A DNA stretch of 64,000 nucleotides from Bog-756 sp963727955 (GTDB lineage Bacteria; Actinomycetota; Acidimicrobiia; Acidimicrobiales; RAAP-2): the NCBI GenBank assembly GCA_963727955.1, contig CAVSII010000001.1, forward strand, positions 372,001-436,000, given 5' to 3'. Position numbers and translations under genes: made by a program. Position 1 is the first letter of the stretch. Each line of letters opens with the position of its first letter. A model generated the notes under the pieces. That model made no database searches. It was not told the DNA's origin and worked only from the letters and a program-made list of their open reading frames with translations. Shown piece after piece: positions 9,061 through 17,207 of this stretch.

Positions 9061-10386
9061 ATGCGAATTGGACCCAAAAAATGGTTCAGGAGGAGGCGGA
9101 CCGGGATCGGCATCGTTGTCCTGGTCCTGGTGGCCGCCGGCATCGGGGCCGGCATCACTGCTCTTTTCACCTCCAACAGCTCGAGCGCCACGCCGGCCGT
9201 CACCACCACCACCAGCGTCCAGACTGTCGCCACCGGGACCATCACCAAGACGGTGTCCTCGTCCGGCACGGTTGAGCCGGCCCAAACGGCGGATCTCAAT
9301 TTCGCCTCCTCCGGGCGGGTCACCGCTGTCGACGTGACGGTGGGGCAGACGGTCACCGATGGACAGGCCCTGGCCACCATCGACGATTCCACGCTGGCCG
9401 CCACCTTGGCCCAAGCCCAAGCAACCCTGGCCAACGACCAGGCCCAGCTGACTACGGACCAGGACAACGATGCCTCGGCGGCCCAGATCGCCTCGGACCA
9501 AGCCCAGATCGCCTCGGCAGAGACACAGGTCACCAGCGCCCAAACCGCTCTCAACAACGCCACCTTGACCTCGACCATCGCCGGGACGGTGGCCGCCGTC
9601 AACGTCACCGTCGGGCAGCAGGTGTCGGGAACGGGCACGTCCTCGTCGACGGGATCCAGTTCCGATGGGTCAACCGGATCCGGGTCGTCCGGATCCTCGT
9701 TCGCCAACAGCGCCTCCGATGCCGCCAGCTCGTCCTCGTCCTCGTCTTCGTCGAGCTCGTCCTCCTCCTCCGCCCAGATCGAGGTGGTGTCGACCGGCAG
9801 CTACATCGTCAACGCCACCGTCGACAGCTCCGACGTGAGTCAGGTCAAGGTGGGCGATCAGGCCACCCTGACCGGCACCGGCGCCACCGCCGACGTGTAC
9901 GGCACTGTGGCCTCGGTCGGCTTGCTGGCCACCAGCACCTCGGGCGTTTCGTCGTTCCCGGTCGTGGTCGACGTCACCGGCAGCCCGTCGGGCCTCTACG
10001 GAGGTGCGACCGCCACGGTGTCCATCATCACCGAGGAGCTCCAGGACGTCATCGTCGTGCCCACCACCGCCATCCACTACAGCGGCGACAGCACGACTGT
10101 CTCCCTCGACTCCAACGGGACCAAGGTCACCCGGGCAGTCACCATCGGCGCCGCCTCCGGCGCCGACACCCAAGTAACCAGTGGACTGGCCGTCGGCGAC
10201 AAGATCTACGTGACCGAAATCAGCTTCCGCGGGGCCTTGGGCGGTGCGACCCGCACCGGCGGTGCCGGTCTCTTCGGCGGCACCGGGACCGGCGGTGGCT
10301 TCGGCGGCGGCGGTGGCTTCGGCGGCGGCGGTGGCTTCGGCGGCGGGGGTGGCGGTTTCGGCGGCGGGGGCGGTTTCGGGGGATGA
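9061..10386 (+). CDS. MacA/HlyD-type periplasmic adaptor with Gly-Phe tail
   Basis: This 441-residue protein is the adaptor of a tripartite-like ABC export system. It has an N-terminal membrane anchor (residues 15-36), the first lipoyl half (SGTVEPAQTADLNFASSGRVTAVDVTVGQTV), a coiled-coil hairpin of about 50 residues (AQAQATLANDQAQLTTDQ...), the second lipoyl half (STIAGTVAAVNVTVGQQV), and then an unusual Ser-rich insert of about 55 residues containing an uninterrupted serine run. A beta-barrel and membrane-proximal domain follow. The last 48 or so residues are (GGGFGG)n. The stop overlaps the ATPase start (ATGA). A monoderm actinobacterium should have no TolC channel, so the adaptor probably acts at the cell wall. 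Confidence 0.9.
   Translation: MRIGPKKWFRRRRTGIGIVVLVLVAAGIGAGITALFTSNSSSATPAVTTTTSVQTVATGTITKTVSSSGTVEPAQTADLNFASSGRVTAVDVTVGQTVTDGQALATIDDSTLAATLAQAQATLANDQAQLTTDQDNDASAAQIASDQAQIASAETQVTSAQTALNNATLTSTIAGTVAAVNVTVGQQVSGTGTSSSTGSSSDGSTGSGSSGSSFANSASDAASSSSSSSSSSSSSSSAQIEVVSTGSYIVNATVDSSDVSQVKVGDQATLTGTGATADVYGTVASVGLLATSTSGVSSFPVVVDVTGSPSGLYGGATATVSIITEELQDVIVVPTTAIHYSGDSTTVSLDSNGTKVTRAVTIGAASGADTQVTSGLAVGDKIYVTEISFRGALGGATRTGGAGLFGGTGTGGGFGGGGGFGGGGGFGGGGGGFGGGGGFGG
10240..10386 (+). repeat. Tandem 18-bp (GGF)n coding repeat at the adaptor C-terminus
   Basis: From about 10294 the sequence repeats an 18-bp unit GGTGGCTTCGGCGGCGGC (about four copies with synonymous drift) encoding GGFGGG. 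A matching but independently composed repeat (18-bp unit GGTGCCGGCGGTTTCGGC) lies at the end of the second adaptor gene near 15322-15360. The two share amino-acid pattern rather than nucleotide identity, so the protein feature seems to be under selection. Confidence 0.85.
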
Positions 10387-11180
10387 CCGGACCGGCATCA
10401 GACAACGCCGATCAGACGGACAACCTGGAGGACACGGCCGAGGTCCGGGTGGAGACGACCGGTCAGCACCCGGCCGTCTCCTCGGCGGTCATCCAAGTCC
10501 ATGGTGTGCGCAAGACCTACAGCAGCGGCTCGCTGGAGGTAGAAGCGCTGCGCGGTGTCTCCTTCGACATCTCTGCCGGTGAGTACGTGGCCGTCATGGG
10601 ACCGTCGGGTTCAGGGAAGTCGACCCTGATGCACATCCTCGGCTGCCTCGATGTGCCCACCTCGGGCACTTTCTTCCTGGCCGGCGAGGACGTGAGCGCC
10701 ATGTCCGAGGAGGAGCTGGCCCACGTCCGCAACCGTCGCATCGGATTCGTTTTCCAGCAGTTCAACCTCCTCCCCTCCCTCAACGCCTGGCGCAACGTGG
10801 AGCTCCCCCTGGTCTATGCCGGTCTCTCCCGCCCCGACCGGAAGGAGCGGGCTCTGGCGGCCCTCGACCGAGTCGGTCTCGCCTCCCGTGTGGAGCACCG
10901 TCCCGGCGAGCTGTCCGGCGGCCAACAGCAACGGGTGGCCGTGGCCCGCGCTCTGGTCACCGATCCGGCCCTGATCCTGGCCGACGAGCCGACCGGCAAT
11001 TTGGACAGCCGTTCGGCCAAGGACGTTCTCGACCTGATGGACGAGCTCCACCAGACCGGGCGCACCATCGTCCTGATCACCCACGAGCAGGACGTGGCCG
11101 ACACGGCCCAACGGACCATGCGGATCCTGGATGGCCAGATCCTCACACCGGAGCTGACCGACGCCGGAGTCTCCACGTGA
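10383..11180 (+). CDS. ABC transporter ATP-binding protein, MacB/LolD type
   Basis: This 265-residue ATPase energises the permease encoded immediately downstream. It has Walker A GPSGSGKST (about residues 73-81), Q-loop FVFQQFNLLP, ABC signature LSGGQQQRVAVARAL, Walker B LILADEPTGNLDS and the switch histidine in LITHEQ. The wording FQQFNLLPSLNAWRNVELPL is that of the LolD/MacB (type VII, mechanotransmission) family. The first roughly 35 residues are an acidic, unconserved extension; ATG 10383 is kept because it overlaps the adaptor stop by 4 bp. The stop overlaps the permease GTG, so translation of the three genes is probably coupled. Confidence 0.95.
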   Translation: MTGPASDNADQTDNLEDTAEVRVETTGQHPAVSSAVIQVHGVRKTYSSGSLEVEALRGVSFDISAGEYVAVMGPSGSGKSTLMHILGCLDVPTSGTFFLAGEDVSAMSEEELAHVRNRRIGFVFQQFNLLPSLNAWRNVELPLVYAGLSRPDRKERALAALDRVGLASRVEHRPGELSGGQQQRVAVARALVTDPALILADEPTGNLDSRSAKDVLDLMDELHQTGRTIVLITHEQDVADTAQRTMRILDGQILTPELTDAGVST

Positions 11181-12421
11181 ACGTCCTCGAGACCCTCCGC
11201 ACCGGCCTCGAGGCTGTGGTCTCCCACCGCCTCCGGTCCAGTCTCACCGTGCTCGGCATCATGATCGGGATCAGTGCCGTCATCCTCACCGTCGGCTTGG
11301 GTGAAGGAGCCCAGCAGCAGGTGGGTTCCGAAATTTCGGCGCTGGGCTCCAACCTCCTCACCGTCTCGCCGGGCAGCACTACCTCGAGCTCGGGGATCCG
11401 GGGCGGATTCGGCTCCGCTTCCACCCTCACCGTTTCCGATGCCACCGCTCTGGCCTCCAAGACGGTGGCCCCCGACATCGGAGCGGTGGCCCCCACCACG
11501 ACCGAAACCGAATCTCTTGTTGCCGGGACCACCAACTGGACAACCACGGTGGTCGGGACCGATCCGTCGTGGCTCACCGTCCGGGGACGGTCGATCACCG
11601 AGGGTCGGTTCATCGCCGGCCACGACGTCAGTACCCGGGCCGACGTCGTGGTGTTGGGATCGACGACCGCCGAAGAGCTGTTCAGCGCTCGCGATCCGGT
11701 GGGTCAAACGGTCACCGTCAACGGGGTGCCCCTGCAGGTCATCGGGGTCCTCAACACCGTCGGGTCCACCGGCTCGTCATCCACTACCTCGGACCAGGAC
11801 GACCAGGCCATCGTGCCCATCACCACCGCCTCGATCCAGCTCTTGGGTGGCACCAGCCGGAACTCGGTGAGCGATATCTTGATCCAGTCGACCTCGTCGT
11901 CCACCCTTTCCGCCGCCTACCAGGAGGCTGACGCCGAGCTCCTCAGCCTGCACGACATCACCGACGCTGCCGATGCCGACTTCACCATCGAGTCGCAGCA
12001 GTCGCTCCTCAGCACGGCGACATCGGTCGACAAGACACTCACCGTCCTTCTCGGGGGGGTAGCCGGCATCTCGCTACTGGTCGGAGGTATCGGCGTCATG
12101 AACATCATGCTGGTGTCGGTGACCGAGCGGATCCGAGAGATCGGATTGCGCAAGGCCCTCGGCGCCACCCCCCGGGCCATCCGGCGCCAGTTCCTGGTCG
12201 AGGCGTCGGTTCTGGGGATGGTCGGAGGGATCCTGGGTGCCGGTTTGGGCCTGATCGGAGCTGTGGTCCTGCCCCATTTCATATCGGACCCGATCGCCAT
12301 CTCGCCCGTCGCCACCGTCGGAGCCATCGTCGTAGCCATCGGCATCGGTGTCGCCTTCGGGGTCTATCCGGCCAGCCGCGCAGCCCGACTCGCACCTATC
12401 GACGCCTTGCGGACCGAATGA
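11177..12421 (+). CDS. ABC transporter permease, MacB/FtsX type
   Basis: This 414-residue permease starts at GTG 11177, overlapping the ATPase stop. It has the family topology: one N-terminal membrane helix (SSLTVLGIMIGISAVILTVGL), a large extracytoplasmic MacB core of about 230 residues (GSNLLTVSPGS... through SLHDITDAADADFTIESQQ), then three C-terminal helices. The cytoplasmic coupling segment VTERIREIGLRKALGATPRAIRRQFLVEA is the classic FtsX-domain motif. With the preceding ATPase and the two adaptors it would form an exporter or envelope-remodelling machine; the substrate is unknown. Confidence 0.93.
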   Translation: MNVLETLRTGLEAVVSHRLRSSLTVLGIMIGISAVILTVGLGEGAQQQVGSEISALGSNLLTVSPGSTTSSSGIRGGFGSASTLTVSDATALASKTVAPDIGAVAPTTTETESLVAGTTNWTTTVVGTDPSWLTVRGRSITEGRFIAGHDVSTRADVVVLGSTTAEELFSARDPVGQTVTVNGVPLQVIGVLNTVGSTGSSSTTSDQDDQAIVPITTASIQLLGGTSRNSVSDILIQSTSSSTLSAAYQEADAELLSLHDITDAADADFTIESQQSLLSTATSVDKTLTVLLGGVAGISLLVGGIGVMNIMLVSVTERIREIGLRKALGATPRAIRRQFLVEASVLGMVGGILGAGLGLIGAVVLPHFISDPIAISPVATVGAIVVAIGIGVAFGVYPASRAARLAPIDALRTE

Positions 12422-12471
12422 AGTCCACCGATCTTGCCGCACCACACATCAACTCCAGAGAAGGAATGGGA

Positions 12472-13437
12472 ATGACACACTCAGCGAAATCACCGTCCGG
12501 CGACACCACGGATCGTCGCCGACTGGGAAAGAGAGGCCGTCGAGTGGCGGCCCTGGCTGTCGTGGCCGTGGGCGCCGTCGCCTTGGCTGCCTGCGGTTCG
12601 TCGTCCTCGGCGTCGACAACGTCGACCACGAAGGCTCCCTCGACCACCGGTGGCGGAACAGCCGGTGGCGGAACCGGTGGCGGTGGAACGGGTGGCGGTG
12701 GAACCGGCGGGCGCCAGTTCCCGGGGGCCGATGGAACCATCGCCGCCATCAACGGGACGTCCTTGGAGGTGCAGGGCACGACCGGACAGACAACAGTCAG
12801 CTACACCGGGAGCACCACATTCGACCAGACCGTGACCGGGGCGGCCTCCGATGTCACGGTGGGCTCGTGCATCACAGCCTTCGGCAAGCCGACCTCGTCG
12901 TCGTCCAGCAAGACGGCGGCTTTCGGCGGACCGGTCACGGCCACAACGGTGTCGATCACCCAACCGACCTCGGGCAGCTGCTCGACAGGGTTCGGGGGAT
13001 TCAGGGGCGGTGGGGGAGCAGGGGCCGGCGGTGCACCGGCGGGCGGCTTCGGTGGAGGAGGCAGCGGGCGTACGCCCCCCGCTGGGGGCAGGTTCCGCGG
13101 CGCCGGCAACTTCGGCACTGCCTCGGGGCTGGTCAACGCAGTGAGCGGCTCGTCGGTGACTGTCACCGAGACCAATCCGCAGACCAAAAAGACCAGCAGC
13201 GTCGTCGTCACTCTGACTTCGTCCACCACTTACACGCAGCGGCAGTCGGCTTCCTCGTCCGATCTGGCCGTGGGTAAGTGCGCAGAAGCACGGGGAAGTG
13301 CCAGTACCACCGGAGCGATCAGCGCTGATTCCATCACCATCTCGACACCGGGCGCCAACGGCTGCACCGCCGGATTCGGTGCCTTCCGGGGTGGCGGGGC
13401 GGGCGGTGCCGGGTCAGGGACGCCGCCCGGTGCTTGA
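12472..13437 (+). CDS. Gly-rich lipoprotein with two DUF5666-like repeats
   Basis: This is a lipoprotein with a basic n-region (DRRRLGKRGRR) and lipobox LAAC in AVALAACGSSSS. The mature protein is Thr/Gly-rich (TGGGTAGGGTGGGGTGG) and then contains two beta-rich repeats. The first runs GTIAAINGTSLEVQGTTGQTT... and ends CSTGFGGFRGGGG. The second runs GLVNAVSGSSVTVTETNPQT... and ends CTAGFGAFRGGG. Both resemble DUF5666 modules, and each ends in a Cys plus GFGxFRGG signature. ATG 12472 has GAGAAGGA at proper spacing; ATG 12466 and the ATG 12418 that overlaps the permease stop are alternatives. It probably acts outside the membrane with the MacAB-like complex. Confidence 0.8.
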   Translation: MTHSAKSPSGDTTDRRRLGKRGRRVAALAVVAVGAVALAACGSSSSASTTSTTKAPSTTGGGTAGGGTGGGGTGGGGTGGRQFPGADGTIAAINGTSLEVQGTTGQTTVSYTGSTTFDQTVTGAASDVTVGSCITAFGKPTSSSSSKTAAFGGPVTATTVSITQPTSGSCSTGFGGFRGGGGAGAGGAPAGGFGGGGSGRTPPAGGRFRGAGNFGTASGLVNAVSGSSVTVTETNPQTKKTSSVVVTLTSSTTYTQRQSASSSDLAVGKCAEARGSASTTGAISADSITISTPGANGCTAGFGAFRGGGAGGAGSGTPPGA

Positions 13438-15409
13438 GCAGGCCGACGCGCAGGTCGGGGAGCACCGACTGACGACCGGGCCGGACACGCCGCTCTCGGG
13501 CGGCGGGTCCGCGCTCGGTCGTCCGATCAGCGAGGAGGTGGCCCGAAGCTCCGGCCGGTTCACTCGATTTTCACCCTTTCGGGTGGTGATCCTGGTGGTC
13601 CTGGTGGTGGCGGCTGTTGTGGCCTGGGAGCTCACCCGCGGCTCAGCCCCGGCCTACCGTACGGCCGCGGTCGGGACCGGAACCGCCGTCCAGACGCTCG
13701 ATGCGGTGGCAACCGTCACCCCGGTCAATCAGGCCAATCTCAACTTCAACGCGTCCGGAACGGTCAGTGCCGTGAACGTCTCGGTGGGCCAACAGGTCAC
13801 CGCCGGCCAGACGCTGGCCTCGTTGGATGTCACCTCGCTGCAGGCCGGGGTCACCTCTGCCCAGGCCAGCCTGGCATCGGCCCAGGCCACCCTGGCCAGC
13901 GACGAGGCCACCCAGAGTGCCCAGTCGTCGGCCACGACATCGTCGGCCACCACTTCAGGAGCGACCGCGTCGAAGTCCGGGGCGAACGGGTCGACGCCGG
14001 TCTCCGACCAGTCATCGAACAGTGCCGGGCGTCCGTCCGGTTCGGCCACCACAACCACCACCACGCCGGCCAGGTCGGGACAGCCGACCAAACCCAGCCA
14101 GCAGATCACCGCACTGCAGCAGACCCTGGTGACCGACCAACACCAGGAGGACCTCGACGCCTCCCGGGCCACCGCGGCCCTCGGTCAGGCGACGACAACA
14201 TGCGAGAGCAACACGACGTCGACGTCGGGGAGCTCGAGTTCGAGCGGCCCATCTGGTGCCGCCGGGTCGACCGCCTCCACCACGGCCGCCACCGCAACCA
14301 CCTGTGCCGCCGCCTTGAGCCAGGCGTCCGCCGCCCAGGCCGCCGTCTCCGCCGACATCAAGAAGGTCGACAAGGACGAGAGCGCCCTCACCTCTGCCCT
14401 CGAGTCCTCGGCGGGCTCGGGTGCCCCGTCGGGCACCGGAACCGGCTTCCCGGGCAAGACGGGCACCACCGGGGGGACGACGACCGGCACCACCACCGCA
14501 ACCACGACGGCAACCACCATCCCGGCCAAGACCAGCTCGACCGGGACGGGCTCCTCGAGTCAGCAGGAGGACACGACGTCCGCCACTACCAGCGGAGGGT
14601 CGTCGTCGACCGCATCGGGTGGTTCGGGGTCCGAGACCAGGAAGGTCGTCACCTCACAGCAGTTGGCCGTGGACCAGGCGGCCATCGACACGGCTCAGGC
14701 CAACCTGTCGGCCGCCCAGCAGGCACTGGACGACGTGAACCTGGTCAGCACCATCGCCGGTACGGTGGCCTCGGTGTCGATCGCTCCCGCCGATACGGTG
14801 ACCGCCGGGGGAAGTTCGGGTAACGCAGCCATCGTGGTCATCGGGTCCGGATCGTCCTACGACGTGACCACCGACGTCCCCGTGGCCGATGTCGGGAAGA
14901 TCGCCGTCGGGCAGCAGGCCCTGGTCACACCGGATGCCACCAGCTCCGTGGTCGACGGCAGCGTTTCGGCAATCGGCGCGGTGGCCACCAGCGGCACCAG
15001 CGTGACCTATCCGGTCACCATCGCCATCGATGCCCCCGACCTCGGTGGACTGTCCGGATCGCAGGCCAACGTGTCCATTGTGGTCAAGCGGTCGGTCAAC
15101 GTGATGACGGTTCCGAGCTCTGCGGTGCACTCCATCGGCACCATCCACTACGTCACGGTCGTCGACAAGAACACGCCCAAGACCGTCCGCGTCGGTATCG
15201 GCACGGTGGGCGATAGTTTGACGCAAGTGACCTCGGGAGTGAGCAAAGGTGAACTCGTTTCGCTGGCCGACCTGGCCGAGCCGGTGCCCTCGTCGTCGAC
15301 CAACACGACGACGGGCCGTTTCGGCGGTGCCGGCGGTTTCGGCGGTGCCGGCGGTTTCGGCGGTGGGTCCTTCGCCGGTGGGGGTCGATTCAGTGGATTG
15401 GGCGGGTGA
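13430..15409 (+). CDS. Second MacA/HlyD-type adaptor with large low-complexity inserts and Gly-Phe tail
   Basis: The GTG at 13430 overlaps the lipoprotein stop, giving about 659 residues; the open frame continues upstream only as a shadow of the lipoprotein gene. It has a cytoplasmic N-terminus, one membrane helix (FRVVILVVLVVAAVVAWEL), a lipoyl half (ANLNFNASGTVSAVNVSVGQQVTAGQ), and an arm interrupted by about 300 residues rich in Ser, Thr, Gly and Pro with short coiled-coil pieces. The second lipoyl half (VSTIAGTVASVSIAPADTV), a beta-barrel and a C-terminal (GGAGGF)n tail complete it. It is much longer than ordinary MacA (about 370 residues). No second ATPase or permease follows, so it probably joins the complex encoded upstream. 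Confidence 0.85.
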   Translation: MLEQADAQVGEHRLTTGPDTPLSGGGSALGRPISEEVARSSGRFTRFSPFRVVILVVLVVAAVVAWELTRGSAPAYRTAAVGTGTAVQTLDAVATVTPVNQANLNFNASGTVSAVNVSVGQQVTAGQTLASLDVTSLQAGVTSAQASLASAQATLASDEATQSAQSSATTSSATTSGATASKSGANGSTPVSDQSSNSAGRPSGSATTTTTTPARSGQPTKPSQQITALQQTLVTDQHQEDLDASRATAALGQATTTCESNTTSTSGSSSSSGPSGAAGSTASTTAATATTCAAALSQASAAQAAVSADIKKVDKDESALTSALESSAGSGAPSGTGTGFPGKTGTTGGTTTGTTTATTTATTIPAKTSSTGTGSSSQQEDTTSATTSGGSSSTASGGSGSETRKVVTSQQLAVDQAAIDTAQANLSAAQQALDDVNLVSTIAGTVASVSIAPADTVTAGGSSGNAAIVVIGSGSSYDVTTDVPVADVGKIAVGQQALVTPDATSSVVDGSVSAIGAVATSGTSVTYPVTIAIDAPDLGGLSGSQANVSIVVKRSVNVMTVPSSAVHSIGTIHYVTVVDKNTPKTVRVGIGTVGDSLTQVTSGVSKGELVSLADLAEPVPSSSTNTTTGRFGGAGGFGGAGGFGGGSFAGGGRFSGLGG

Positions 15410-15541
15410 GTGGATTCAGTGGGTACGGGGTGCGACGGTGCTGTGGTCGGTGCAGACACAGCCCGGCCCGATGACCGGGTCGACCCGTCGGCGGCCACCC
15501 GTCTGACCGGGTAGATGGCGGAACAGGGCGGGAGGCAGAGG

Positions 15542-17152
15542 ATGACCGACAGGATCTCGATCGGGGCGGGGATCGTCTTGTCGGTGATCCTGGCCGCCGG
15601 GGTGGCTCTGGCCCTCCCTACAGCGTCCGCATCTGTCCCCCCTCGTGCGGCCACCACGGCGGCCAGCCCCGACGGAACCTACGCGGTGATCGACGCAGCC
15701 GGCGGTGTCATCACCTACGGACAGGCCGGCTACCACGGGGACATGTTGTCCAGCTCCCTCAACGCACCTGTGGTCGGCGCCGCGGCCGATCGTGACGGCG
15801 GCTATTGGATGGACGCATCGGACGGCGGGATCTTCTCCTTCGGCGACGCCCGCTTCTACGGCTCGATGGGGGGCACCACCCTCAACCGGCCGGTGGTATC
15901 GATGGCCGCCACTCCCGATGGGCGCGGCTACTGGTTGGTGGCCGCCGACGGCGGGATCTTCTCCTTCGGCGACGCCCGCTTCTACGGCTCGATGGGGGGC
16001 ACCACCCTCAACCGGCCGGTGGTATCGATGGCCGCCACTCCCGATGGACGCGGCTACTGGTTGGTGGCCGCCGACGGCGGGATCTTCTCCTTCGGCGACG
16101 CCCGCTTCTACGGGTCGATGGGGGGCACCACCCTCAACCGGCCGGTGGTATCGATGGCCGCCACTCCCGATGGACGCGGCTACTGGTTGGTGGCCGCCGA
16201 CGGCGGGATCTTCTCCTTCGGCGACGCCCGCTTCTACGGGTCGATGGGGGGGAAGGCGTTGTCCGCCCGCATTGCCGCCATGTCGGCCACGCCCGACGGT
16301 GGCGGCTACTGGATGGTCGGGCGGGATGACTCCGTCTACGCCTTCGGGGACGCCGCCTACAGCGGCGGTGCCAGCTCCCCCCTGCATCCGCCGCTCTATC
16401 CGGCTTTCGCCTCGCCCACCATTCCCCCCGCCGTAGCCATCGTGGCCATCCCCATCGGTGCCCAGGCCGCCCACAGCGGCGGTGAGCGGGTGGCCTTTCT
16501 CGGAGATTCACTTGCCTGGTACGAGGGCTACTACACCTCGGCCTCCTATACCGGCTACCGAATCGACAACGGCTCGGTTCCCGGGTGCGGGGCCACCGAC
16601 GCCGCCGACATGCGGATGTGGGCCGCACCGGGCGTCGACGTGCCCAGCCTGCCGGCCTGCGCGGCGTGGGACGCCCAGATGGAGTGGGTCACCCGTCGCT
16701 ACCACCCCGACGCGGTGGTCATCCAGCTCGGCTACTGGGAAGAGCAGACCCGTCTGTGGGGCGGGCACTATGTGAACCTGGGTGACCCGGCCTATGCCGC
16801 CTCCATCCAGGCCGACCTGGAGCGAGCGGTGGCGATCGCCCATGCCGGCGGGGCCGGTGTGATCCTGAACACCTCTCCCTATTTCGGCGACGGCACACCC
16901 AATTGGATCGTGAACGACTTCAACACCCTGGTAGACACGGTGGCCGCCCGGAACCCGTCGTTCGTCGCCGTGCTCAACGTGAACCACATCCTGTCGCCGA
17001 GCGGGACGTACACTCGGGACGTCGACCGAGTGCCCGTCCGGGCCGTCGACAACGTCCATCTGACCATGGCCGGGGTGAAGGAGCTCATCGATCCGGTTCT
17101 CAACCCGATGGCTCTGGCGGTGGGATCGGCCGTCTACCGGGGTGACAGCTGA
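15542..17152 (+). CDS. Secreted SGNH/GDSL-type hydrolase with N-terminal 42-residue repeats
   Basis: This is a 536-residue exported protein with a signal peptide (ISIGAGIVLSVILAAGVALALPTASAS). An N-terminal repeat domain follows, with seven or so units of the type DGGIFSFGDARFYGSMGG...LNRPVVSMAATPDGRGYWLV, probably folding as a beta-propeller. The C-terminal SGNH hydrolase domain has nucleophile Ser in VAFLGDSLAWYEGYY and the Asp-x-x-His pair in AVDNVHLTMAGVKEL. The likely role is de-esterification of an extracellular glycan, the repeats serving for binding. ATG 15542 has GGGAGGCAGAGG upstream; ATG 15515 is possible but lies before the signal. The 132 bp before it show no gene. Confidence 0.85.
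   Translation: MTDRISIGAGIVLSVILAAGVALALPTASASVPPRAATTAASPDGTYAVIDAAGGVITYGQAGYHGDMLSSSLNAPVVGAAADRDGGYWMDASDGGIFSFGDARFYGSMGGTTLNRPVVSMAATPDGRGYWLVAADGGIFSFGDARFYGSMGGTTLNRPVVSMAATPDGRGYWLVAADGGIFSFGDARFYGSMGGTTLNRPVVSMAATPDGRGYWLVAADGGIFSFGDARFYGSMGGKALSARIAAMSATPDGGGYWMVGRDDSVYAFGDAAYSGGASSPLHPPLYPAFASPTIPPAVAIVAIPIGAQAAHSGGERVAFLGDSLAWYEGYYTSASYTGYRIDNGSVPGCGATDAADMRMWAAPGVDVPSLPACAAWDAQMEWVTRRYHPDAVVIQLGYWEEQTRLWGGHYVNLGDPAYAASIQADLERAVAIAHAGGAGVILNTSPYFGDGTPNWIVNDFNTLVDTVAARNPSFVAVLNVNHILSPSGTYTRDVDRVPVRAVDNVHLTMAGVKELIDPVLNPMALAVGSAVYRGDS
15821..16249 (+). repeat. Near-identical 126-bp tandem repeats inside the SGNH gene
   Basis: Units begin at 15821, 15947, 16073 and 16199, each starting GACGGCGGGATCTTCTCC, with only one or two substitutions between adjacent copies (GGC versus GGG at the Gly before SMGG, and GGG versus GGA in PDGR). 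The fourth copy diverges at about 16250. This much nucleotide identity means recent unit duplication or gene conversion. It also means that copy number here could be collapsed or expanded in an assembly. Confidence 0.95.
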
Positions 17153-17207
17153 CCAGGACCTGCGCCCGGTTGAGCGCCGCCGGTCAAGCGGGCCGGTCGC
17201 ACGGCGG

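Noticed and set aside
15821..16249. CRISPR-like array
   Set aside because: The repeat is 126 bp, directly tandem without spacers, and in frame inside a coding gene.
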